Below are positions 15,714 through 24,049 of a DNA stretch of 34,622 nt, piece after piece. Source of the stretch: an uncultured Prevotella sp. Its GTDB lineage: Bacteria; Bacteroidota; Bacteroidia; Bacteroidales; Bacteroidaceae. Below the pieces are notes generated by a model. The model had not been told where the DNA came from, made no database searches, and worked only from the letters and a program-made list of their open reading frames with translations. The DNA lies in contig ONAK01000036.1 of assembly GCA_900315765.1 (NCBI GenBank), positions 1-34,622 on the forward strand. Reading direction: 5' to 3'. The stretch's first letter is position 1. Every line of letters begins with the position of its first letter. Made by a program: the position numbers and the translations under genes.

Positions 15714-16412
15714 TTATTCGTCAGTGTCTTGCAGCTTCTTCAGCGCATCGGCACTAATTTTAGCATTTGCAAGCAGACCTCCGTTGGCTGGAGCGCTCTG
15801 CTCCTCAGTCTCCTTCTGCTGGCGAGCCTGCTCTTTAGCCTCAGCTTCAGCGGCCTCACGGTCGCGAGCCTGCTGACTCTTCTTAGCAGCACCTGCCTTC
15901 TTTGGAGCCAGGTAGAGGAACATCTTCTTACCCTCGAGCGAAGGCATACCCTCAACCTTTCCTACCTCTTCGAGGTCGTTAGCGAAACGGAGCAGCAAAA
16001 CCTCGCCCTGCTCTTTAAACAGGATAGAGCGGCCACGGAAGAATACGTAAGCACGTACCTTGTTGCCCTCTTCGAGGAACTCGCGAGCATGCTTCAGTTT
16101 AAACTGGTAGTCGTGCTCATCGGTCTGAGGTCCGAATCGGATTTCCTTAACTTCCACCTTCACCTGCTTTGCCTTCATTTCCTTCTGACGCTTCTTCTGC
16201 TGGTAAAGGAACTTAGAGTAGTCGATGAGACGGCATACAGGCGGATTGGCATTGGGTGAAATCTCTACAAGATCTACCCCCATGTCACGGGCCTGGTTGA
16301 GTGCATCACGCGTAGACATTACCGACGATCCCTCGTCGCCTACAATGCGGACTTCACGTACTCGAATCTGTTCATTGATACGGTACTGATTCTTCAATTT
16401 GTCATTCTTCAT
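15714..16412 (-). CDS. infC: Translation initiation factor IF-3
   Basis: Residues 1-178 are standard IF-3. The N-terminal domain has [15 protein letters not shown] and the [21 protein letters not shown] signature. The linker and C-terminal domain contain [14 protein letters not shown] and the KMFLYLAPK strand. The protein binds the 30S subunit and checks initiator tRNA. It extends about 50 residues beyond a typical IF-3 as an Ala/Gln/Glu/Lys-rich helical tail, a feature I associate with Bacteroidetes versions. It starts with ATG at 16412 rather than the AUU used in E. coli, so that form of autoregulation is not evident. It lies 100 bp after thrS, with a candidate promoter of its own. Confidence 0.97.
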   Translation of the reverse strand: MKNDKLKNQYRINEQIRVREVRIVGDEGSSVMSTRDALNQARDMGVDLVEISPNANPPVCRLIDYSKFLYQQKKRQKEMKAKQVKVEVKEIRFGPQTDEHDYQFKLKHAREFLEEGNKVRAYVFFRGRSILFKEQGEVLLLRFANDLEEVGKVEGMPSLEGKKMFLYLAPKKAGAAKKSQQARDREAAEAEAKEQARQQKETEEQSAPANGGLLANAKISADALKKLQDTDE

Positions 16413-16437
16413 TAACTACTTTTTAAGAAATCGGCTG

Positions 16438-16445
16438 CAAAATTA
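16438..16445 (-). promoter_or_regulatory. Putative -7 box of infC
   Basis: On the minus strand TAATTTTG (16445-16438) fits TAnnTTTG and lies 26 nt before the infC start. No exact -33 TTTG is present at the right distance. A CTTTGAA-type tandem repeat occupies the place where -33 would be (16454-16472). It could let infC-rpmI-rplT be transcribed apart from thrS. Confidence 0.45.
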
Positions 16446-16512
16446 CTAATTTTCTTTGAACTTTGAGCTTTGTACTATTAATATTACGAATACTTTTATA
16501 AATATTTAACTT

Positions 16513-18456
16513 TTAGAAGTCTTTTGTCATTTCAGCGACACGAGCATTAACCTCGTCGATGAATTCCTGAATGGTCTTCACACTCTGCTCGCCACCACCC
16601 TGTGGACGTACGGCTACAGTACCATCAGCAGCTTCCTTCTCGCCTACGATAACCATATATGGAATACGCTTCAGCTCGTTGTCACGAATCTTACGACCAA
16701 GTTTCTCGTTACGCATGTCGACAGTAGCACGAACGCCACCCATATCGAACTTCTTTGCAACCTCCTGAGCATAGTCATTATACTTCTCAGACAGAGGCAG
16801 GATAGCAACCTGATCAGGTGTGAGCCAAAGTGGGAAATGACCGCTGGTGTGCTCGATAAGTACGGCACAGAAACGCTCCATTGAACCAAATGGTGCACGG
16901 TGAATCATCACAGGAGTCTTCTTCTGGTTGTCCTCGTCAGTGTACTCGAGGTTGAAACGCTTAGGAAGGTTATAGTCAACCTGAATAGTACCAAGCTGCC
17001 AACGACGACCAATAGCATCCTTAATCATAAAGTCGAGTTTTGGACCATAGAAAGCAGCCTCGCCGTATTCAACCTTAGCGTGCAATCCCTTCTCCTGACA
17101 AGCCTCAACGATAGCCTTCTCAGCCAGAGCCCAATCCTCGTCGGTACCTACATATTTATCGTGGTCGTTAGGATCGCGCAATGAAATCTGAGCCTCGAAG
17201 TTGAATCCGAAGGCGGTGAGCACGATGCTGATGATATCCATAACGTTCAGGAACTCCTGCTTAACCTGATCTGGGCGACAGAACAGGTGTGCATCATCCT
17301 GTGTGAACGAACGTACACGAGTCAGTCCGTGAAGCTCACCACTCTGCTCGTAACGGTATACAGTACCGAACTCTGCAATACGCAGAGGCAGATCGCGGTA
17401 TGAACGTGGCTTCCATGCGAAGATCTCGCAGTGGTGAGGACAGTTCATTGGCTTCAGCATGTACTCTTCGTCCTCCTCAGGTGTATGTATTGGCTGGAAC
17501 GAATCCTTACCATAATGTGCATAGTGACCAGAAGTTACATAGAGGTTCTTAGAACCGATATGTGGAGTTATAACCTCCTGATAGCCGAAACGCTTCTGAA
17601 CCTTGCGCAGATGATCCTGCAGGCGCAGACGGAGCTCAGTACCCTTTGGCAACCAGATGGGCAGACCCTTACCTACCTTATCTGAGAACATAAAGAGTTC
17701 CATCTCCTTACCTATCTTACGATGGTCGCGCTTCTTAGCCTCTTCGAGCATCTCAAGATACTCATCAAGCATCTTCTTCTTTGGGAACGAAATACCATAC
17801 AGACGCTGCATCTGCTCACGGTTAGCGTCACCACGCCAGAAAGCACCAGCAACACTAGTAAGCTTAACAGCCTTAATTTCGCCAGTATCCACGAGGTGTG
17901 GACCACGGCAAAGGTCAGTAAAGTTGCCCTGTGTATAAGTAGTGATTGAACCGTCTTCCAGATCCTGCTCGATGTGCTCGCACTTATAGGTCTGGCCCCA
18001 CTCAGCAAACTGCTTGAGTGCCTCGGCCTTAGGAACCTCACGACGAACTACTGGCTCTTTCTTACCAGCCAGCTCCTTCATCTTAGCCTCAATCTTTGGG
18101 AAATCACTCTCCTTGATGCTCTCGCCATCCTTAAGCAGAACATCGTAGAAGAAACCATTCTCGACAGCAGGTCCGAAACCGAACTGTATGCCAGGATACA
18201 ACTCCTGCAAAGCCTCGGCCAAAAGGTGAGCTGAGGTGTGCCAGAAGGTATGCTTACCCTGCTCGTCGTCGAACTTGTAGAGCTCGATTGTTGCATCCTC
18301 GTTAATAGGACGATTCAACTCTACTGTCTCGCCGTTTACTCCACAGCTTACAACGCTGCGTGCGAGAGCCGGTGAGATGCTCTCTGCAATCTGGAAACCA
18401 GTAACGCCCTGCTCATACGAGCGAACAGATCCGTCTGGGAAAGTAATGTTAATCAT
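16513..18456 (-). CDS. thrS: Threonyl-tRNA synthetase
   Basis: The 647-aa enzyme charges tRNA-Thr. An N-terminal TGS domain (1-60, INITFPDGS...) leads to the editing domain with HTSAH (His73, His77) and the later CRGPH motif. The class II catalytic core includes [10 protein letters not shown] (zinc Cys), the [13 protein letters not shown] motif and [11 protein letters not shown]-terminal anticodon-binding domain begins [10 protein letters not shown]. Length is standard. Its position upstream of infC is conserved in many bacteria. It has its own -7 box at 18491-18498, and the preceding gene ends 82 bp away. Confidence 0.98.
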   Translation of the reverse strand: MINITFPDGSVRSYEQGVTGFQIAESISPALARSVVSCGVNGETVELNRPINEDATIELYKFDDEQGKHTFWHTSAHLLAEALQELYPGIQFGFGPAVENGFFYDVLLKDGESIKESDFPKIEAKMKELAGKKEPVVRREVPKAEALKQFAEWGQTYKCEHIEQDLEDGSITTYTQGNFTDLCRGPHLVDTGEIKAVKLTSVAGAFWRGDANREQMQRLYGISFPKKKMLDEYLEMLEEAKKRDHRKIGKEMELFMFSDKVGKGLPIWLPKGTELRLRLQDHLRKVQKRFGYQEVITPHIGSKNLYVTSGHYAHYGKDSFQPIHTPEEDEEYMLKPMNCPHHCEIFAWKPRSYRDLPLRIAEFGTVYRYEQSGELHGLTRVRSFTQDDAHLFCRPDQVKQEFLNVMDIISIVLTAFGFNFEAQISLRDPNDHDKYVGTDEDWALAEKAIVEACQEKGLHAKVEYGEAAFYGPKLDFMIKDAIGRRWQLGTIQVDYNLPKRFNLEYTDEDNQKKTPVMIHRAPFGSMERFCAVLIEHTSGHFPLWLTPDQVAILPLSEKYNDYAQEVAKKFDMGGVRATVDMRNEKLGRKIRDNELKRIPYMVIVGEKEAADGTVAVRPQGGGEQSVKTIQEFIDEVNARVAEMTKDF

Positions 18457-18490
18457 ATCTACAATATATGTTTAAAATTTAAATTGCGTG

Positions 18491-18498
18491 CAAAGATA
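18491..18498 (-). promoter_or_regulatory. Putative -7 box of thrS
   Basis: TATCTTTG on the minus strand (18498-18491), followed by CACGC, is a textbook Bacteroidetes -7 box. It predicts a leader of about 28 nt before thrS at 18456. A matching -33 TTTG is not evident. No T-box or other leader structure is visible. Confidence 0.6.
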
Positions 18499-18538
18499 GT
18501 GCTTTTATTCCGAATAAGCGCATGTTTAACCGAAAATT

Positions 18539-20527
18539 TTATTTTTCACGATACTTTTTGATGACGCTATAGGCTTGATAGAGTCCCAATTCGCCAGCTT
18601 TCGACAAATCTTCAATACCTTCTTCCACATGTTTTGCGAAAATCTTAGACAATCCACGGTTATACCAAGCCTCAGCCAAATCCTGATTAAGAATCAGAGC
18701 CTGCGAGTAGTCGGCAATAGCCCTCTGATAGTCACCACGAAGCGCATACAAGTTGCCCCTATTATAATATAGGTATGAGTTCTGTGGAGAAAGGGCTATA
18801 GCATCCGAGAGGTCGCCAAGCACATTGGCCGACTTGAGGTCGACATTAGTACCTTCAGAGGCGTTGAATTCATTTATCTTTGCCTGACAAACAGCTCGCT
18901 GCCAATAAGCTAGCGATGAAGTAGAGTCAATCTGTAAGCAAATACTCAAATCGTCGATAGCATTATCGAAATTCTGGATAGAAGCATAAGCCACAGCACG
19001 AAGCAATAGTAAAGGAGCGACTTTAGCGGTAGTCTTAGCTTGATCTATAATTGTACTGAGCGAGTCGATGTATTCAAAAGTATGCTTCATACGGCTCTCT
19101 CCTACTGTTTCCTGATCGCATGAAAGGAATATGGTACGAGAACCCGAAATCTGGTTGAAAGCGTCCACAGAATTCTCAAATGGTGTATCTACCTTTACGC
19201 TGTTCTGCGGCTGAATAAACGTTAGCGCATACATAGGCAACAAAGCAACCTCGGTTTTGCGATTCTGAACACGTCCACGATAATCACTTTTGTATTCATG
19301 CTCCACCTCTTGCTCATCAGCAACAACAAGTTGGTTATACTTATCAGGATCAATATCACTACGCTTACGCATCTGTTTCTTAGATAGTCGCGGCTGTTTG
19401 CCATAATGTTTATCCATTTGAGCCTTAAGGATACGGAACTCATCAAGTTCGGCTTGCTTGGTATTGCCAAGTCGGCGATAGCAAGAGGCACGATGTTGCA
19501 ATCCGAACCAGAAGTTTGGGAACTCCTCAATAACCTTAGAATAGTCACGAATGGCAGCCCTGAGATTACCTGTCTGTTCCAAAAGCAAAGCACGATTAAA
19601 AAGAGCCATTATATTATTTGGCTCCAACTTCAACACGAAGTCGAAATCTTCAATACCGCGATTGTCATCGCCCACCTGAGCACGAAGCAATCCACGATTA
19701 TAGTGACCAAGGAAGTTATTTGGATCAAGGTCGAGTGCCGTATCATAATCGGCCATCGCACCACGAAGATTATTCTGATTAAAACGTGCCAAAGCACGAT
19801 TGATGTAATTGCCCGAGTGTTTAGGCAACAAATGTATACTTTTTGTAAGGAAATCCTCACCCTCCTTCCATTTCTGACGAGCCAGACTTATTACTGCCCT
19901 CTCGGCCCAGATACCACCATCATAAGGGTCAAGTTCTAGACTCTTGTCGAGCGATTTCACAGCCTTGGTGGTATCTTGCTTCAGCAAATAAATCTCAGCC
20001 TGCATGGCATAGGCTCTGGCATATTTCGACCATCTGGTCGACATCGTGTCTATCTGAGCCAAAGCCAGATCATAATTCTTTTCCTGAATAAGACAGAGTA
20101 TGCGATTATGCCAAAGTCCTTGATTATCAGGATTGTAACGCAAGGCGCGATCATAATCACTAATAGCCTCACGATACTTCTTCTGATTAATACGACAAAG
20201 TCCACGCAACTCATAAGCATTAATCACATACGGATTACGCTCTATGGCCTCTGAGCAATCACTCTCAGCTCCACGAAAATCATCGAGATAGAATTTGGCA
20301 ACTCCACGAAAGAACCAAGGCTCATAAAGCCAAGGTTTCATACTGATGGCTTGATTAAAATACTGGATACTTAGCACATAATCCTCATAATAGAGAGCCG
20401 AGCGCCCTATCATGACCAGACGATCAGTATTAAACTGCGCATAAACAGGTGATAGGTGACAGGTGATGGGTGATAGTTGTATCATAGCTATCACCAAAAA
20501 GACTCTAAATAATCTCAATTTGCACAT
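18539..20527 (-). CDS. Exported TPR-repeat protein
   Basis: This protein of about 662 aa has at least ten TPR motifs over most of its length (for example A...Y..AI..Y..AL...P). A weakly conserved charged insert interrupts them in the middle, about residues 375-430. An N-terminal hydrophobic stretch followed by VYAQ suggests export. The frame could start at GTG 20536, but I prefer ATG at 20527, which gives a normal signal peptide. The signal region contains LSPITCHLSP, encoded by a 7-bp tandem repeat (20447-20474), so that part is repeat-derived. It follows def by 34 bp. TPR proteins bind other proteins; the partner is unknown. Family assignment is firm; function is not. Confidence 0.85.
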   Translation of the reverse strand: MCKLRLFRVFLVIAMIQLSPITCHLSPVYAQFNTDRLVMIGRSALYYEDYVLSIQYFNQAISMKPWLYEPWFFRGVAKFYLDDFRGAESDCSEAIERNPYVINAYELRGLCRINQKKYREAISDYDRALRYNPDNQGLWHNRILCLIQEKNYDLALAQIDTMSTRWSKYARAYAMQAEIYLLKQDTTKAVKSLDKSLELDPYDGGIWAERAVISLARQKWKEGEDFLTKSIHLLPKHSGNYINRALARFNQNNLRGAMADYDTALDLDPNNFLGHYNRGLLRAQVGDDNRGIEDFDFVLKLEPNNIMALFNRALLLEQTGNLRAAIRDYSKVIEEFPNFWFGLQHRASCYRRLGNTKQAELDEFRILKAQMDKHYGKQPRLSKKQMRKRSDIDPDKYNQLVVADEQEVEHEYKSDYRGRVQNRKTEVALLPMYALTFIQPQNSVKVDTPFENSVDAFNQISGSRTIFLSCDQETVGESRMKHTFEYIDSLSTIIDQAKTTAKVAPLLLLRAVAYASIQNFDNAIDDLSICLQIDSTSSLAYWQRAVCQAKINEFNASEGTNVDLKSANVLGDLSDAIALSPQNSYLYYNRGNLYALRGDYQRAIADYSQALILNQDLAEAWYNRGLSKIFAKHVEEGIEDLSKAGELGLYQAYSVIKKYREK
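20447..20474. repeat. Heptamer tandem repeat in the TPR gene signal-peptide region
   Basis: Four 7-bp units (AGGTGAT, AGGTGAC, AGGTGAT, GGGTGAT) lie end to end. On the coding strand they specify part of the signal peptide (LSPITCHLSP). They contain an 11-bp perfect inverted copy (GGTGATAGGTG) of the repeat at 20532-20559. Confidence 0.85.
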
Positions 20528-20531
20528 AACT

Positions 20532-20559
20532 AACACCTATCACCCAACACCTATCACCC
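20532..20559. repeat. Two-copy 14-bp (2 x 7) repeat between def and the TPR gene
   Basis: AACACCTATCACCC occurs twice without mismatch (20532-20545, 20546-20559). Each copy contains CACCTATCACC, the exact reverse complement of bases 20448-20458. The transcript could therefore fold into a hairpin with the TPR gene start codon in its loop. Confidence 0.85.
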
Positions 20560-20561
20560 CG

Positions 20562-21122
20562 TTACTTTCTCACACATTTTGTTTTGTAGCCACAACGGTA
20601 GCGACCTTGAGTCAAGGCGCGCAGCTTGCTCTTGATGAGCTGTTTGCGGAGCGGAGTTATACGATCTACAAACATTTTACCATCAAGGTGATCAAACTCG
20701 TGCTGCATGACACGAGCCAGATATCCCTCAATCCACTCATCATGGTGCTCAAAGTTCTCATCATCCCACTCTACACGGATGCGGGTTGGACGAGTAACCT
20801 TCTCATGAATGGCGGGTAGCGAAAGACACCCTTCCTCAGAAACATCGGTATTTGTTTCGTCGTATTCAACAATATGAGCGTTGATATATACATTGCGGAA
20901 TCCCTTATACTCAGGCAGGTCATCCGACAACACGTCAAGGTCGATTACAACAAGACGAATAGGTTTGCCAATTTGTGGTGCAGCTAGTCCGATTCCCTCA
21001 GACTCCGCCAATGTATCCCACATATCACCAATAAGATCCTTAAGCTGCGGATAATCAGGAGTGATATCCTCTGCTACTTTACGGAGCACTGGCTGACCAA
21101 ATACATAAATAGGTAATATCAT
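20562..21122 (-). CDS. def: Peptide deformylase
   Basis: The 186-aa metalloenzyme removes the formyl group from new polypeptides. All three family motifs are present: [10 protein letters not shown] (43-52), EEGCLSLP (96-103, Cys99) and QHEFDHLDG (140-148, His141, Glu142, His145), which bind the metal and act in catalysis. Length is typical. It is 33 bp downstream of ruvX and likely part of the same operon (SPOR lipoprotein, ruvX, def, TPR protein). Confidence 0.98.
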   Translation of the reverse strand: MILPIYVFGQPVLRKVAEDITPDYPQLKDLIGDMWDTLAESEGIGLAAPQIGKPIRLVVIDLDVLSDDLPEYKGFRNVYINAHIVEYDETNTDVSEEGCLSLPAIHEKVTRPTRIRVEWDDENFEHHDEWIEGYLARVMQHEFDHLDGKMFVDRITPLRKQLIKSKLRALTQGRYRCGYKTKCVRK

Positions 21123-21127
21123 ACTAA

Positions 21128-21155
21128 ATTGATAATAGACAACTGATAATTATGA
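21128..21155. repeat. Imperfect heptamer repeat between ruvX and def
   Basis: Four 7-bp units (ATTGATA, ATAGACA, ACTGATA, ATTATGA) fill nearly the whole spacer, up to the ruvX stop codon. The units are degenerate, so this copy is less certain than those at 20447 and 33117. Confidence 0.5.
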
Positions 21156-21569
21156 TTACTTACGGGAACGGAGGTAATCCTCCAGAATGATGGTTGCGGA
21201 AATCTCGTCTACAAGTGCCTTATTCTGGCGGTCCTTCTTTTTCAGTCCACCTTGCAACATCGCCTGATGAGCCAATACAGAAGTAAAACGCTCGTCATAG
21301 AACAGAATGGGAACTTGTGGAACAGCCTTGCGCCATCGGTTCACAAACTGCTGCACTCGTGCGAGATTCTCACTTGGCTCACCATTAGGCTGGCGAGGTT
21401 CACCAATAACAATCATCTCTACCTGCTCACGTGAGATATAGGCTTGCAGATAGTCGAAAAGCTCGGATGTAGCAACAGTCGCCAATCCTCCAGCGATAAT
21501 CTGCAAAGGATCGGTGACTGCTAATCCGGTGCGTTTCTTACCGTAATCGATAGATAATATCCGGGCCAA
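21156..21569 (-). CDS. ruvX: Putative pre-16S rRNA nuclease, RuvX/YqgF family
   Basis: The 137-aa RNase H-fold protein begins MARILSIDYGKKRTGLA (Asp8), contains VIGEP (Glu57) and YDERFTS, and ends with the DEISATIILEDYL helix carrying the last acidic residue. These match YqgF proteins, which mature the 16S rRNA 5' end. Length is standard. It lies 11 bp after the SPOR gene. Confidence 0.96.
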   Translation of the reverse strand: MARILSIDYGKKRTGLAVTDPLQIIAGGLATVATSELFDYLQAYISREQVEMIVIGEPRQPNGEPSENLARVQQFVNRWRKAVPQVPILFYDERFTSVLAHQAMLQGGLKKKDRQNKALVDEISATIILEDYLRSRK

Positions 21570-21580
21570 TGTCGCTTTAA

Positions 21581-22078
21581 TTAACGAGCGTTATAAAGCA
21601 ACCATGCGTCAGGATATGAGGCACGAATCTGATCACGGCTTGCTACAGCAGCAGCCTTATCAGCGAATGTAGAAGCGATAACACGATACATGTTCTTATC
21701 GTCGTTCTTCACAACCTGAGCATCGTAACCTGCATCCTTAAGACGCTGCATCAGTCCCTCGGCATTAGCACGAACGCCAAATGAACCAACAACAACGCTG
21801 AAAGCCTTCAGTCCGCTACCGCTAACCAGCGACACACTCTCCTGGCGTACTGATACATTATCGAGATTATCAACTACCTGAGTCTCAGTAGCAGGTTTAG
21901 CCTCTACAGGAGCAACAACTGGAGCTGTCTCAATAGTTGGCTGAGGAGCAACTGGCTGAGCGGTATCATACTGCTTTGCCTTCTCATAAGCCTTCTTATA
22001 GGCACTCTCACTTGTCTTACAGCTTGTCATTGCCATTGCGAGGCAGAGGCCTGCGCACAATACAGTGTACTTCTTCAT
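21581..22078 (-). CDS. SPOR-domain lipoprotein
   Basis: This is a 165-aa lipoprotein with lipobox MTSC (Cys20). A Pro/Val/Ala-rich linker (about 42-75) leads to a C-terminal SPOR domain (about 90-163: FSVVVGSFGVRANAEG, then YDAQVV and YRVIASTF). SPOR domains bind denuded glycan strands of peptidoglycan, often at division sites. It would be anchored in the outer or inner membrane and reach into the wall. It is the first gene of the run ruvX-def-TPR. Confidence 0.93.
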   Translation of the reverse strand: MKKYTVLCAGLCLAMAMTSCKTSESAYKKAYEKAKQYDTAQPVAPQPTIETAPVVAPVEAKPATETQVVDNLDNVSVRQESVSLVSGSGLKAFSVVVGSFGVRANAEGLMQRLKDAGYDAQVVKNDDKNMYRVIASTFADKAAAVASRDQIRASYPDAWLLYNAR

Positions 22079-22128
22079 TTTCTTCTAATTTTTATTTTTA
22101 ACTTATTATAAATTCAGATATTCGAGTG

Positions 22129-22136
22129 CGAAATTA
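22129..22136 (-). promoter_or_regulatory. Weak candidate -7 box of the SPOR/ruvX/def operon
   Basis: TAATTTCG on the minus strand, 50 nt before the SPOR gene, is a one-mismatch match to TAnnTTTG. A second identical TAATTTCG lies at 22166-22159. No well-placed TTTG accompanies either, so the true start is uncertain. Confidence 0.3.
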
Positions 22137-22226
22137 CTAATTATTGCTCAAAAGCGAGCGAAATTAGCACATAAAGTTTGTTAAAACGGGGAAAACACAA
22201 CTTTTTTATAAAAAAATTGGCGCTTT

Positions 22227-22259
22227 TTTGCATTACAATCGAAAACTTTAGTATATTTG
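22227..22259 (+). promoter_or_regulatory. Promoter of the YtxH/Holin-X operon
   Basis: TTTG (22227-22230) and TATATTTG (22252-22259) are separated by 21 nt, a full match to the Bacteroidetes consensus. Transcription should begin near 22266, about 43 nt before the ATG at 22309. Confidence 0.75.
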
Positions 22260-22308
22260 CAGAAGAATTACTATCTAAATTCAATTAATTTATTAAATAA
22301 GTAAGGTT

Positions 22309-22524
22309 ATGAAAAGTTTAGGTTACATTGGTGCATTTCTTGGCGGTGCTATCGCCGGCGCTGCACTTGGTATTCTGGTTGCTCCCGAAAAGGGACAGGA
22401 CACTCGTGTAAAAATCACAGATGCTGTTGAAGACTTCCTGAAGAAGCACAACATCAAACTGAGCCGTAAAGAGGTTGTTGATCTTGTAGACGACATTCAG
22501 GACGCAGCAGCTGAGGAGGAGTAA
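22309..22524 (+). CDS. YtxH domain protein
   Basis: The 71-aa protein starts with a Gly/Ala-rich transmembrane helix (LGYIGAFLGGAIAGAALGILVAPEKG), the hallmark of YtxH-family proteins. The helix ends at the conserved APEKG, followed by an amphipathic charged helix. Members are associated with envelope stress in other bacteria, but no biochemical role is established. It is the first of three tightly spaced genes (3 bp to the next). Confidence 0.9.
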   Translation: MKSLGYIGAFLGGAIAGAALGILVAPEKGQDTRVKITDAVEDFLKKHNIKLSRKEVVDLVDDIQDAAAEEE

Positions 22525-22527
22525 CCC

Positions 22528-22878
22528 ATGCTATCCAGCGATAAGAACGTTGAAAACATAGCACAACTGATAGAGGTGCTAAAACACTACCTCGGGCTAC
22601 AAACGGAGTACGTTAAGCTCGATGCTATAGACAAGGTGGTACGGCTGGTAACGGCTGCTGCCTTGGCTATTGTGTTTATTCTGGTGATTTGTGCAGTATT
22701 GACATACCTGTCGTTCGCCTTGGCCTTCTGGTTGGCAACGTTTACAGGCACAGCCCTTGCTTTCTTCATAATCGCCCTACTCTATCTGTTGCTGCTTATA
22801 CTCTTTTTCTTCTTCCGCAAGCCTTGGATTGAGAAACCTTTGGTTAGATTCCTGGCAAGTGTATTACTCGGTAAATAA
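22528..22878 (+). CDS. Small membrane protein, Holin-X / phage-holin-like superfamily
   Basis: The 116-aa protein has an amphipathic N-terminal helix, then two long hydrophobic helices (about 44-66 and 71-94) separated by a short turn, and a basic C-terminus. This matches the chromosomal Holin-X-like family found next to YtxH genes. No lysis gene lies nearby, so a phage role is unlikely. It starts 3 bp after the YtxH gene and ends 5 bp before the next gene. Confidence 0.8.
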   Translation: MLSSDKNVENIAQLIEVLKHYLGLQTEYVKLDAIDKVVRLVTAAALAIVFILVICAVLTYLSFALAFWLATFTGTALAFFIIALLYLLLLILFFFFRKPWIEKPLVRFLASVLLGK

Positions 22879-22883
22879 TAATT

Positions 22884-23159
22884 ATGCAGAATAATAAGAC
22901 TACCAATGAATTCCGTACGCTTGCGAAGATACGTGAGCGCAAAGAAGAATTACTTGAAGAGATTCAGAAAGACACGGAGAAGGTTACCGCACTTTGGAAC
23001 GACACCTTTGTTAAGCGCGATGAAGTGTCAAAGGGCGATTTTATAGCCAGTTTGATTGGAAATGGCTTTATGGCTTTTGATGCATTTCTGCTTGCTCGCA
23101 AGCTTATAAAGGGTTACGGATACTTGTTTGGCAAAGGTAAACGAAAGAAGACAAAATAA
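22884..23159 (+). CDS. Small protein of unknown function, third gene of the YtxH operon
   Basis: The 91-aa protein has a long charged N-terminal coiled coil (about 8-40, RERKEELLEEIQKDTEKV), a weakly hydrophobic segment (about 50-70, IASLIGNGFMAFDAFLLA) and a Lys-rich end. I do not recognise a family. The spacing of 5 bp to the Holin-X-like gene shows it belongs to the same operon, and its partners suggest a membrane-associated role. Confidence 0.75.
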   Translation: MQNNKTTNEFRTLAKIRERKEELLEEIQKDTEKVTALWNDTFVKRDEVSKGDFIASLIGNGFMAFDAFLLARKLIKGYGYLFGKGKRKKTK

Positions 23160-23181
23160 AAAAGGGTCACCGCTGTGACCC
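23158..23181. terminator. Terminator between the YtxH operon and the metallo-hydrolase gene
   Basis: A 7-bp GGGTCAC/GTGACCC stem (23164-23170 with 23175-23181) has a CGCT loop. On the minus strand it is followed by TTTTTTATTTTG, so it best serves the operon ending at 23288. On the plus strand the following T tract is weak. Confidence 0.7.
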
Positions 23182-23210
23182 AAACCTTTGTTAACCTTAA
23201 ATCTAATACT

Positions 23211-23252
23211 ATGAAAAACACACAATATCCCCAAATATCACCTTTGAATTAA
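23211..23252 (+). other. 13-codon open frame after the terminator, uncertain
   Basis: ATG at 23211 opens 13 codons (M K N T Q Y P Q I S P L N) to a TAA at 23250. The sequence before it (AACCTTAAATCTAATACT) looks like a gene leader, but nothing shows translation. It may be a remnant of a lost gene or a chance ORF. The rest of the gap (23253-23287) shows nothing. Confidence 0.2.
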
Positions 23253-23287
23253 CCTATTTTAAGAGTTTTCGATGCGGTTTTACATAA

Positions 23288-24049
23288 TTATAGATAAATC
23301 TCTTGTCCATCGTAAGCCAGATCAATCCCCTCAGGAAGGCGCTTATTTACCTCCTGATGAAGGCCAACATCGTGACAAACATGTATGATTAGCGTATGCT
23401 TAGCTCCTACCTTTCGAGCAAAGGCTATGGCATCGTCCATTAGCTGATGAGCATGGTGTGGTTTATCGAATCTTAATGCATTTACTACCAACAATTCCGT
23501 TCCCTCAATATACTTCAGTTCGCCATCATCAATAGTCTTCATATCGGTGATATATGTTAGTTTGCCAATCCTGTAGCCCAGAATAGGCAACTTTCCATGC
23601 ATCACTTGTATCGGTATAATTTCAAGATCGCCAATATGCAATGGCTGGTGTGGAAATATCTCATGCAGACCTATTGCTGGCACACCAGGATAGCGATTCT
23701 CAGCAAAGCAATAAGGCAGCATTTGCAGCATCGACTGCTTGGCAAGCGTGTCGGCATAAACGTTGATAGCACCAAACTGACAGTAAGGACGGATATCGTC
23801 CATTCCGCCCATGTGGTCGTAATGCGAGTGGGTTATAAGTATACCATCAATCTTGCGGAATGGCTGTGGCAATATCTGTTGACGAAAATCAGGACCACAG
23901 TCAATCAAAATACGCGTAGTTTCTGTTTCAACAAGTGCTGAACAGCGTGTACGCTTATCTTTAGGGTCGGCACTTTGGCAAACCTTGCATTGGCATCCTA
24001 TTACAGGTACGCCACACGATGTTCCTGTGCCTAAAAACGTCAGTTTCAT
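23288..24049 (-). CDS. MBL-fold metallo-hydrolase, PhnP-like
   Basis: The 253-aa protein begins MKLTFLGTGTSCGVP. It has a Cys cluster (Cys19, Cys21, Cys24) resembling the structural zinc site of PhnP, and the metallo-beta-lactamase motif HSHYDH (74-79). Further ligands lie in VMHGK, YITD and HVCHD. PhnP is a cyclic phosphodiesterase. This homologue lies outside any phosphonate operon, so its substrate is unknown. Its ATG overlaps the murB stop by 4 bp (ATGA), showing translational coupling. Confidence 0.9.
   Translation of the reverse strand: MKLTFLGTGTSCGVPVIGCQCKVCQSADPKDKRTRCSALVETETTRILIDCGPDFRQQILPQPFRKIDGILITHSHYDHMGGMDDIRPYCQFGAINVYADTLAKQSMLQMLPYCFAENRYPGVPAIGLHEIFPHQPLHIGDLEIIPIQVMHGKLPILGYRIGKLTYITDMKTIDDGELKYIEGTELLVVNALRFDKPHHAHQLMDDAIAFARKVGAKHTLIIHVCHDVGLHQEVNKRLPEGIDLAYDGQEIYL

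Noticed and set aside
15654-16259. Long open frame opposite infC (201 codons) and others opposite murB (24019-24726) and PP2C (5891-6331).
   Set aside because: They mirror well-supported genes, have no promoter or family match, and are Leu/Ser/Phe-rich as expected for antisense frames.
20528-20536. GTG start adding three residues to the TPR protein.
   Set aside because: The ATG at 20527 gives a normal signal peptide, and the GTG lies within the tandem repeat.
20447-20559. CRISPR-like repeats.
   Set aside because: The units are 7 bp with no spacers between them, and no cas genes are present.
22309-23159. Prophage remnant because of the holin-like protein.
   Set aside because: No endolysin, structural or integrase gene is nearby; YtxH/Holin-X pairs are ordinary chromosomal genes in this phylum.
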